NCBI GenBank assembly: GCA_002323995.1
Contig: DCQY01000096.1
Span: 1 to 13,092, forward strand
Length of the DNA: 13,092 nt
Direction of reading: 5' to 3'
DNA from: Akkermansiaceae bacterium UBA1506
GTDB lineage: Bacteria > Verrucomicrobiota > Verrucomicrobiia > Verrucomicrobiales > DEV007
Each line of letters begins with the position of its first letter. Position 1 is the stretch's first letter. A program made the position numbers and the translations under genes. The notes under the pieces were generated by a model. That model was given only the letters and a program-made list of their open reading frames with translations, did not search any database and was not told the DNA's origin. Shown here in pieces: positions 7,084 through 13,092 of this stretch.

Positions 7084-8583
7084 TCAAGGCGCGTCCCCGT
7101 CTCGACCGGTGGCGAACTGCATTACGGCCTCTTCGCTGAGTTCATCTCGGTTGAGCACGCCGGAAAGTCGCCCCTCATGCATCACCAGTGCCCGGTCAGA
7201 CATTCCCAGGATTTCCTCCATCTCGCTGGAAACAAAGAGGATGGCAACACCCTGTTCCGCGAGCTGTTCCACCAGCGCATAAATTTCCCGCTTCGCCCCG
7301 ATATCGATCCCACGGGTGGGTTCATCCAGCAACAAGATACCCGGTTTCATCGCCAACCATTTCCCAAGGACGACCTTCTGCTGGTTACCACCAGAAAGAT
7401 ACCTCACGACCTGCCTCGAAGAAGGAGTCTTGATTTGCATCTTCTTTATCATGCCCTCGGTGATATTTCTCTCCGCCTCAAAATTGAGCCGTCCCGCCTT
7501 CTGATCCCGTCCAAGAGAAGCAAGGCTGAGATTCTCCGCCACTGCCATCTCAATAACGAGGCCCTGTTGCTTACGATCTTCGGGAACAAACGCCATCCCA
7601 TGAGCAATGGCGACACTCGGATCCGTAACCGCCAGCGTTTTTCCGCCAATCGCTATCTCACCCCCCAGAGCTGGATCAATTCCGAATAGAGTCTCCAATA
7701 GTTCCGTTCTCCCGGCACCAACTAACCCTGCCACGCCAACGATTTCTCCGGCTTTGAGATCGAAAGAAATTTCCTCATCCGGATAGAGTGTCGTTCGGAC
7801 CTTGCGAGTAGAAAGCATCACCTCTCCCGGTTCCTGAGGTTTATGCGAATAGAACTGGGATAAATCCCGCCCCACCATCAAACTGACCATGGCGTTGTGA
7901 TTGATTTTATCGCGCGAAAGCTCTCCTGCATTTTCACCATCTCGCAAGACAACGACGCGATCGGCGAGTTCTTCCACTTCCCCGAGACGATGAGAGATAT
8001 AGATGATCGCTACACCGTCGTTTCTCAGTTCCCTTACAACTTTAAATAGGCGTTCCGTCTCCCCTTGCGAAAGACTGGAAGTCGGCTCGTCCATGATAAG
8101 CACTTTGGCATTTATTGATAGAGCCTTGGCAATTTCGACAAGCTGTTGTTTACCGATCGAGAGGTCCTTCACTAGCATCGCCGCCGAAACGTCGAGACCG
8201 ACACGCTCGAGAAAGACTGCCGCTTGTTCCGAGATCGCCCTTTCATCAATCACACCAGCTTTACGAGGCTCGCGTCCGAGAAAAATATTCGCCCCTACGG
8301 TCAGGTTGGTAGCCAAATTGAGTTCTTGGTGTATCAAAGCAATACCCAAGCCAAGACCCTCATCTACCGAGCGAATAGAAACCGTCTCACCGCCTACCTG
8401 AATCTCACCCTTATCTGGCGCCTGAACCCCGGCAAGGATCTTCATGAGAGTGCTCTTGCCGGCACCATTTTCTCCCAGCAGAGCAACGACTTCCCCAGCC
8501 GAAACCGCAAACTGAACCCCCTTGAGTGCTCTCACACCGGGGAATGATTTTTCGATGCCTCTGACTTCCAGCAAGGATGACAT
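7084..8583 (-). CDS. CUT2-type sugar ABC importer, double ATPase (RbsA/MglA/XylG family)
   Basis: A 499-residue protein with two fused ABC domains, the hallmark of the CUT2 (ribose/galactose/xylose) importers. Domain 1: Walker A GENGAGKST at 37-45, Q-loop Q86, signature LSIGKQQ at 141-147, Walker B VLIMDEP at 161-167 and H-switch SHR at 197-199. Domain 2: degenerate P-loop GLVGAGRTE (Arg for the Walker Lys, normal in this family), PEDRK at 334-338, signature LSGGNQQ at 396-402, Walker B LLLDEP at 417-422 and, in place of the switch His, SSEMEE. The sugar cannot be read from the ATPase. Neither the permease nor the periplasmic binding protein is next to it: mnmA is downstream and a divergent nuclease gene upstream. 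The nucleoside-transporter ATPases (YufO type) are a less likely alternative. An upstream GTG (8607) could add eight residues; the ATG giving MSSLLEVRGIEKSF fits the family better. Confidence 0.93.
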   Translation of the reverse strand: MSSLLEVRGIEKSFPGVRALKGVQFAVSAGEVVALLGENGAGKSTLMKILAGVQAPDKGEIQVGGETVSIRSVDEGLGLGIALIHQELNLATNLTVGANIFLGREPRKAGVIDERAISEQAAVFLERVGLDVSAAMLVKDLSIGKQQLVEIAKALSINAKVLIMDEPTSSLSQGETERLFKVVRELRNDGVAIIYISHRLGEVEELADRVVVLRDGENAGELSRDKINHNAMVSLMVGRDLSQFYSHKPQEPGEVMLSTRKVRTTLYPDEEISFDLKAGEIVGVAGLVGAGRTELLETLFGIDPALGGEIAIGGKTLAVTDPSVAIAHGMAFVPEDRKQQGLVIEMAVAENLSLASLGRDQKAGRLNFEAERNITEGMIKKMQIKTPSSRQVVRYLSGGNQQKVVLGKWLAMKPGILLLDEPTRGIDIGAKREIYALVEQLAEQGVAILFVSSEMEEILGMSDRALVMHEGRLSGVLNRDELSEEAVMQFATGRDGDAP

Positions 8584-8643
8584 GGCGCAAAGGCTACCAA
8601 AGCTCACATGCCCTTCCAGCTTTTTTCAGACCTTTGCTGGAAT

Positions 8644-8657
8644 TGTTCAAAAGAACT
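8644..8657. promoter_or_regulatory. LexA-like operator (SOS box) upstream of the FAN1-type nuclease
   Basis: TGTTCAAAAGAACT matches TGTTC-N4-GAACA, the LexA-binding palindrome known from Verrucomicrobium spinosum, at nine of its ten fixed positions. It lies in the short gap between divergent genes, 16 bases before the GTG chosen for the nuclease, where a repressor could block transcription. Nearby TAGGAT (8660-8665) is a possible -10 element, but no good -35 element was found. The site also sits upstream of the divergent ABC ATPase gene, so control of that gene cannot be excluded. Confidence 0.55.
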
Positions 8658-8673
8658 TTTAGGATCTTGCTCT

Positions 8674-10848
8674 GTGAGCCCCCGCCCTGCTGTTACTCTC
8701 AAACCTCGCTACTACCTCGACCATTTCGAGGAGATGCTCGAATTTGTGCTAACAAGATATCCGCATGTCATCGCCGACGGCCATCGCCGTTTCGCAGAAA
8801 GCTTTCAAGCTCTGAACCTCGACGCACGCTGCCTCTACGTTCGATTGGTCAATCGCAAAGGAAATGTCTTCCTGCGCGATTACCTGCACTACGAGGAAAT
8901 TAATGATATCTCCAGCGCCATCAATGAGCTCCGGGCAGCAGATTTTGTGCGTTCGGTGCATCCCAGCGACTACCGAGACCTTCTTCGTATTCACACCCGC
9001 GATACGATCGCCAAACGAATTCGTCAGCATGTATTCCCCCCCGATGTTAAGCTCCCTCGTCTTAGTAGCGCCCGAAAAGCAGAGCTGATTGATTTTTCAA
9101 TGGCTGAGCTGCCCTTTGAAGAGATCTGCACTTCAGGAACAGTCGATCCTTTTTTTGCTCAGGCAAAAACCGAAGAACTCGGTTACTTTCTTTTCCTCTA
9201 TTTCGGACGACTTCAATCTAGTTTAAACGAGTTCGCCTTGAGAGATCTCGGCGTCATGAAAACCCTCGAATTCAAGCAGGAATTCAAGCCCCGATTCAAC
9301 TCACTTGAAATCGCTCTTGCCGCCTATCACTATCATAAAATACTCCAGGAGCTCTACGAGGCTTCCGCAGACCGTATTGAACAATTCATCGCTGATGCGC
9401 CCGAATGGCCGACTAACGACGATATGGAAATCACGACCCTTCGCGGGCGTGCTATAAACAAACTTGGCACGTGGCTCGAGCGGCACAACGACCCTCGCGC
9501 CCTTGCCATCCACCAACTTTCCGACCAATTTCCTTCCACTGAACGAACGGTGCGCCTCCTAATGAAAGAGGGGCGAAGCGGAGAAGCTTCTGTCCTTCTC
9601 TCTCGGTTAATCGAAAATCCCTCTTGCGATCAGGAGCTCCTTTTTGCTGAAGACTTTTATGAACGAAAATTCAACAAAAAAAAGGTCGGCCGCCTGACAT
9701 CACTACTCCGAGAATCCCCAGTTGTTTTCATCGACGAATCCCAACGAAATTATCCCGAAGGCGCTGTCATTCGTTTGCTGGCAGGCCAAGGGACCGAAGC
9801 GTGGCATACCGAGAATGTGATCTGGTCCCAGCTCTTCGGACTCACCTTCTGGGATCTCCTCTTTAGCGATGAAAATGTCGTGATCCACAACCCGTTTGAT
9901 CGAATATCGAAAGATCTCGGAACAGGTCAGTTTTACCAAAATCACAAGAACGCGATCGAATCGAAGCTCGCAGAATTCGCCACCCCGAACTCCGTGATCG
10001 AGCAGCTGCATGAGACGTTTAACTCTCATCACGGTTCGCCCAATCATTTAGTTTCTTGGTCAGACGACCTTTTTGCGCTGACAACACGCCTTGTCCAACT
10101 AGCTCCTCATGGCGCGCTCGCACACGTCCTTAGAGACCTCACTCAGCAATGGCAAGCGCGACGAAACGGATTTCCTGACCTCATGATCATCGAAAAGAAT
10201 CAAGTGCGCTTTTCTGAAATTAAAGCTGAAGGCGATTCGCTCCGTCGCAATCAACTGGCTCAACTGGAACGTCTCAAACGAGCTGCCTTCCCTGTTGAAG
10301 TTATGCGGGTCGAATGGATTGTCGATCCTGAGCAAGACTACGTGGTGGTCGATGTGGAGACCACCGGGGGCAATACGCAATGGAACCGTGTTACCGAGAT
10401 CGGAGCCGTCAGGGTTCGCAACGGCGAAATAATTGAAGAATGGTCTTCCCTCATTAATCCCCAACGCCGAATTCCAAGTAAGATCGTTTCCCTGACGGGC
10501 ATTACCGATGACATGGTCGCAGAGGCTCCCGTCTTCGCTGATATTGCCGACGAGTTCCGCGCATTTCTTGAAGGAGCTGTTTTTGTCGCGCACCGGGCAA
10601 AGTTTGACTATGGCTTCATCAAGACTGAATATGAGCGGATCGATCAGGAGTTTCGGTGTCCTACCCTTTGCACCGTAGTTGAAACGCGGCGTCACTTTCC
10701 CGGGCTACCCTCCTACTCTCTCGCTAATCTCAGTAATCATTTTAGAATTGCCTTAAACAGTCATCACCGAGCTCTTTGCGACGCCAGAGCGACTGCTGAA
10801 ATTCTGCTCAAGATTAACGAGAAGCGAATGACACAGCAAGAAAAGTAG
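8674..10848 (+). CDS. FAN1-like VRR-NUC nuclease fused to a DEDDh (DnaQ-type) 3'-5' exonuclease
   Basis: A 724-residue two-nuclease protein, numbered from the GTG. Residues 1 to about 550 follow bacterial FAN1: N-terminal helical domain starting KPRYYLDHFEEMLEFV, a SAP-like stretch (DLLRIHTRDTIAKRI), a TPR-like helical middle part, then the FAN1 block TENVIWSQLFGLTFWD with E380, and the VRR-NUC core PD (D502), EIK (E515, K517) and EGDSLRRNQ. FAN1 enzymes cut 5' flaps and resect 5' ends to unhook interstrand cross-links. After a linker of only six or seven residues, DVETTGG begins a full DEDDh exonuclease: D560, E562, D645 (HRAKFD), H698 and D703 (HRALCD). All catalytic residues of both domains are present. 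The start: AGGA lies nine bases before GTG, and homology begins about ten residues later. An ATG at 8608 would add 22 residues and place the LexA-like box inside the gene, so it is disfavoured. A metal importer follows on the same strand. Confidence 0.9.
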   Translation: MSPRPAVTLKPRYYLDHFEEMLEFVLTRYPHVIADGHRRFAESFQALNLDARCLYVRLVNRKGNVFLRDYLHYEEINDISSAINELRAADFVRSVHPSDYRDLLRIHTRDTIAKRIRQHVFPPDVKLPRLSSARKAELIDFSMAELPFEEICTSGTVDPFFAQAKTEELGYFLFLYFGRLQSSLNEFALRDLGVMKTLEFKQEFKPRFNSLEIALAAYHYHKILQELYEASADRIEQFIADAPEWPTNDDMEITTLRGRAINKLGTWLERHNDPRALAIHQLSDQFPSTERTVRLLMKEGRSGEASVLLSRLIENPSCDQELLFAEDFYERKFNKKKVGRLTSLLRESPVVFIDESQRNYPEGAVIRLLAGQGTEAWHTENVIWSQLFGLTFWDLLFSDENVVIHNPFDRISKDLGTGQFYQNHKNAIESKLAEFATPNSVIEQLHETFNSHHGSPNHLVSWSDDLFALTTRLVQLAPHGALAHVLRDLTQQWQARRNGFPDLMIIEKNQVRFSEIKAEGDSLRRNQLAQLERLKRAAFPVEVMRVEWIVDPEQDYVVVDVETTGGNTQWNRVTEIGAVRVRNGEIIEEWSSLINPQRRIPSKIVSLTGITDDMVAEAPVFADIADEFRAFLEGAVFVAHRAKFDYGFIKTEYERIDQEFRCPTLCTVVETRRHFPGLPSYSLANLSNHFRIALNSHHRALCDARATAEILLKINEKRMTQQEK

Positions 10849-10858
10849 ACCAGACCAT

Positions 10859-10877
10859 TTGCACAAAAGGCGTGCAA
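10859..10877. promoter_or_regulatory. Perfect inverted repeat TTGCAC-N7-GTGCAA before the metal ABC operon
   Basis: Six-base arms match perfectly around the spacer AAAAGGC. The repeat starts 11 bases after the nuclease stop codon and about 70 bases before the ATPase start. It could be an operator for a dimeric repressor of the metal-transport genes, or a weak hairpin ending the nuclease transcript. No T-run follows, which argues against an intrinsic terminator. It does not match a metal-regulator box that I know. Confidence 0.4.
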
Positions 10878-10902
10878 TTCGCTCTCCATCAAGCGACAAT
10901 AA

Positions 10903-10909
10903 AAGGAGG
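10903..10909 (+). promoter_or_regulatory. Strong Shine-Dalgarno sequence without a gene at the usual distance
   Basis: AAGGAGG is the best ribosome site in the window, yet the ATPase GTG start is 40 bases away. At ideal spacing it faces only TTG (10918), giving MHRN and a stop, or the rare start ATT (10917), giving seven codons and a TGA at 10938 in the ATPase frame. It may serve a minimal leader ORF or a standby ribosome site, or mark a changed 5' end of the ATPase gene. Confidence 0.4.
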
Positions 10910-10949
10910 TGTTCCCATTGCACCGCAACTAACCCTGTGAACTTTTCGA

Positions 10950-11741
10950 GTGGACCCTGTTGAATCATCAGAATCACCCCAGCCTCTAATGGCTTCGGCT
11001 CACAATCTGTGTTTTCGCTACCAGAAACCACTCGTTCTCGAAAACGTGAATTTCCAGATTCGCAACGGAGAGTCGCTCTGTGTTATCGGGCCCAACGGTG
11101 GAGGCAAGTCGACTCTCCTAAAATTGATGCTTGGACTGCTCGAACCAACCCAAGGAGAACTGAACATCCTCGGCAAAGCGCCTCTAAAGGCACGTCCTGA
11201 AGTCGGATATGTCCCTCAAGCGATGCGTTTTGATCCGCTCTACCCCATCAGCGCTCTTGATATCGTTCTGATGGGCCGTCTCGGTCAACTCAAAGTAGGT
11301 CACTACTCAAGAGCGTGTCGGGAAGCGGCGATGAACGCTCTCGAGGAAGTTTCTCTCGCCGACTTAGCTAAAAGGCCTTTTTCCGATCTTTCCGGAGGAC
11401 AGCGGCAGCGTGTTCTAATCGCCCGTGCCCTTGCCTGCGCACCCAATCTTCTCTTACTCGATGAACCCACTGCTAACATTGATCTCTCAGTCGAGGAGAA
11501 GCTGCTCGATACTCTGTCTCAGCTAAAAGAAAAAATCGCTATTCTTCTCGTTACCCACGATCTCGATCTCATCGCAGCCGTGGGTGATTCCGTGCTCTGC
11601 GTCAATCGCCGGGTTCATCGCCATACCCTTCCCCTATCTGGCGAGGTGATAAAGGAGATTTACAGCGGGACTCAACGCCTCGAACACGATCGTCAGACCC
11701 GCCACAGCCAAGGAGACCACTCCGCCTGCCAACATGACTGA
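10950..11741 (+). CDS. Metal ABC importer, ATP-binding protein (ZnuC/MntB type)
   Basis: A 263-residue single-domain ATPase that would power uptake of Zn2+, Mn2+ or Fe2+ with the permease encoded next to it. Walker A GPNGGGKS at 47-54, Q-loop Q90, signature LSGGQRQR at 147-154, Walker B LLLLDEP at 167-173 and H-switch H203 are all present. VGYVPQ and the phrase 'SALDIVLMGRLG' are typical of the metal-ion branch. The tail (RHTLPL, then HDRQTRHSQGDHSACQHD) is rich in His, Asp and Cys, as in some zinc-type ATPases, and may bind metal; this favours zinc but does not prove it. The start is uncertain: GTG 10950 lacks a ribosome site, and ATG 10989, which gives MASAHNLCFRY, would also keep the whole domain. 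The stop overlaps the permease start (ATGACTGA), indicating translational coupling. No binding-protein gene is adjacent. Confidence 0.92.
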   Translation: MDPVESSESPQPLMASAHNLCFRYQKPLVLENVNFQIRNGESLCVIGPNGGGKSTLLKLMLGLLEPTQGELNILGKAPLKARPEVGYVPQAMRFDPLYPISALDIVLMGRLGQLKVGHYSRACREAAMNALEEVSLADLAKRPFSDLSGGQRQRVLIARALACAPNLLLLDEPTANIDLSVEEKLLDTLSQLKEKIAILLVTHDLDLIAAVGDSVLCVNRRVHRHTLPLSGEVIKEIYSGTQRLEHDRQTRHSQGDHSACQHD

Positions 11742-12570
11742 ATTCATCGAGGCCGTTCAGACTATCCCCCTGATTCGATACTCCCTTCTCGCGGGAATCG
11801 TCTCCGCTTTCACTTTTGGCATGGTTGGATCCTTCGTTGTGACACGCCGCATCAGCTACATAGCAGCAGCAATCGCACACAGTATGCTGGGAGGTATCGG
11901 GGCAGCATTTTACTTCGGGCGCAGTTGTGATATTGCGTGGCTCACTCCCATGCTTGGGGGACTTATTGCCGCTCTACTCTCTGCCGCAATCATTGGTTGG
12001 GTGAGCCTCAAAGCGAGTGAACGGGAAGATACCATCATCAGTGCAATCTGGGCCTTCGGAATGGCAGCAGGCATTCTTTTTATTCACTACACTCCCGGCC
12101 AAAAACCCAATCTAGAGAGTTATATTTTCGGAAATATCCTCGTGACCTCAGGCAGCGACGTGACGGCCACATTTGCCCTTGGATTGCTCGTGCTGATCCT
12201 CGTCGCCCTTTTTTATCACAAGCTTGTTGCGGTCTGCTTTGATGAAGAATTTGCGCGGTTACGAGGGATTAATTCCGGCGCCTATTTTCTACTCATTCTC
12301 GCGCTCACTGCAATCAGCATGGTCCTGATGGTTCGAGTCGCAGGCATCATCCTTTCTCTCGCCTTACTCATCCTGCCTGCCGCAACTGCGTCGCGTTTTT
12401 CACAACAACTCTGGGTCATTATACTCGCCTCAATCACCCTGACACTCATCTACAATACCTGCGGTCTCGCCATGAGCTTCCAACTAAATGTTCCCACGGG
12501 ACCCTTCATTGTTCTATGCGCCGCGGCAGTCTACGGAATCTCTTTTCTCATCAAGCGCAATCGGGCCTGA
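11734..12570 (+). CDS. Metal ABC importer, ABC-3 family permease (ZnuB/MntC type)
   Basis: A 278-residue inner-membrane protein with about eight or nine hydrophobic helices (roughly 13-35, 42-62, 70-92, 100-119, 143-164, 183-204, 205-220, 226-248, 256-274). ABC-3 hallmarks are visible: RRISYIAAAIAHSMLGGIG near 39-56, REDTIISAIWAFGMAAGI at 97-114, SYIFGNIL at 129-136, and VRVAGIILSLALLILPAATA at 200-219. It forms the channel for the preceding ATPase, with which it overlaps by eight bases. The metal (Zn, Mn or Fe) cannot be read from the sequence. Its stop codon is directly followed by the stop of the oppositely oriented oxidoreductase, leaving no room for a terminator. The substrate-binding protein must be encoded elsewhere or be absent. 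Confidence 0.93.
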   Translation: MTEFIEAVQTIPLIRYSLLAGIVSAFTFGMVGSFVVTRRISYIAAAIAHSMLGGIGAAFYFGRSCDIAWLTPMLGGLIAALLSAAIIGWVSLKASEREDTIISAIWAFGMAAGILFIHYTPGQKPNLESYIFGNILVTSGSDVTATFALGLLVLILVALFYHKLVAVCFDEEFARLRGINSGAYFLLILALTAISMVLMVRVAGIILSLALLILPAATASRFSQQLWVIILASITLTLIYNTCGLAMSFQLNVPTGPFIVLCAAAVYGISFLIKRNRA

Positions 12571-13092
12571 CTAAAATCGCTCTGGATCTAACCTCACGTC
12601 GGCAGCCTGGCCTGCGACCAAGTCGCGTATCAGCCTCCCCGTCACCGGCCCAAGGCTGAGCCCAAGCATAGCGTGCCCCGTTGCGACTGTCACATTACGG
12701 TAGCGCTCAACAGCCCCCACATACGGCAGGCCGTCCGGAGAACAGGGGCGCAATCCCGACCACGCTTTCAGCCCTTCGAAGTCATCAAAGGCATAGGCAG
12801 GAAAAACCTGGCAAAAAGAATCAATGATCCCACTGAGTCGAACCTGATCGACAGAGAGATCATCACCACAAATCTCCATCGTTCCGGCAACCCTCAAACG
12901 CCTCCCAGTAGGAGTGACGGCAACCCGACCTTCTTTCAGCAGGTAACAGAGTTGCGGTAGCTCGTGAGGCTTCGTCAGGGTGAACGAGTAGCCCTTTCCA
13001 CCCTGCACCGGCAGATTAAGTCCCAATCGACTGGCGAGACAGGGGCTCCAAGCCCCTCCCGCAAGAGTCACCCCACTCACTTCGATTTCATT
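12571..13092 (-). CDS. DadA-like FAD-dependent amino-acid oxidoreductase, C-terminal part
   Basis: The window holds the last 173 residues; the frame runs open through the window edge, so the N-terminal dinucleotide-binding domain lies outside. The part seen matches the DadA/GlyOx family: AGGAWSPCLASRLGLNLPVQGGKGYS (the end of the FAD domain and the start of the substrate domain), RVAVTPTGRRLRVAGTMEI, WSGLRPCSPDGLPYVG and the FAD-contact segment ATGHAMLGLSLGPVTGRLI near the C terminus. Family members oxidise D-amino acids or D-hydroxyproline to imino acids and pass electrons to the respiratory chain. The exact substrate cannot be read from this part; the hydroxyproline-pathway branch is possible. 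A GTG at 13080 is an internal codon, not the start. It converges with the metal permease, stop to stop. Confidence 0.9.
   Translation of the reverse strand, partial: NEIEVSGVTLAGGAWSPCLASRLGLNLPVQGGKGYSFTLTKPHELPQLCYLLKEGRVAVTPTGRRLRVAGTMEICGDDLSVDQVRLSGIIDSFCQVFPAYAFDDFEGLKAWSGLRPCSPDGLPYVGAVERYRNVTVATGHAMLGLSLGPVTGRLIRDLVAGQAADVRLDPERF

Noticed and set aside
8608..8673. ATG start for the FAN1-like gene, 22 codons upstream
   Set aside because: No ribosome site; the added residues (MPFQLFSDLCWNCSKELL) do not fit the family, and the LexA-like box would fall inside the gene. AGGA plus GTG at 8674 is the better start.
10099..10695. 198-codon open frame antisense to the FAN1-DEDDh gene
   Set aside because: It spans the two catalytic domains on the coding strand and its own translation has no recognisable motif.
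10872..10900. Possible promoter GTGCAA-N17-GACAAT before the metal ABC genes
   Set aside because: Both boxes match poorly, and a start about seven bases downstream would cut into the AAGGAGG sequence.

Overview
The window fits a Gram-negative heterotroph of the Verrucomicrobiota, possibly class Opitutae. This is an inference from gene style and from one regulatory site, because no rRNA is present. Gene starts are often GTG or TTG and usually lack a strong Shine-Dalgarno sequence. A TGTTC-N4-GAACT palindrome matches the LexA operator known from Verrucomicrobium spinosum (TGTTC-N4-GAACA) at 13 of 14 positions.

Layout: (1) Positions 29-4104 hold clpB (disaggregase) converging on a cytosolic TPR protein; a hairpin terminator lies between them. 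(2) Positions 4315-5937 hold two secreted proteins on the + strand: a small one whose core resembles the SecD P1 head, and an M23 (LytM-type) metallopeptidase. (3) Positions 5934-8583 on the - strand hold a CUT2-type sugar ABC ATPase followed by mnmA (tRNA 2-thiouridylase). mnmA meets the M23 gene tail to tail and both stop codons share one CTAG. (4) Positions 8674-10848 hold the most interesting gene, a FAN1-like nuclease (VRR-NUC) fused in frame to a complete DEDDh (DnaQ-type) exonuclease, with the LexA-like box just upstream. (5) Positions 10950-12570 hold the ATPase and permease of a metal ABC-3 (Znu/Mnt-type) importer with no binding protein in view. (6) From 12571 to the window end is the C-terminal part of a DadA-like FAD oxidoreductase on the - strand.

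How the genes fit together: most neighbours are unrelated housekeeping or transport units. The strongest new hypothesis is that the FAN1-DEDDh fusion is a damage-inducible nuclease that joins a structure-specific/5'-end nuclease to a 3'-5' exonuclease in one chain. Both transporter pieces are incomplete locally: the CUT2 ATPase lacks permease and binding protein, and the metal importer lacks its binding protein. No RNA gene, CRISPR array, insertion sequence or phage gene was seen.
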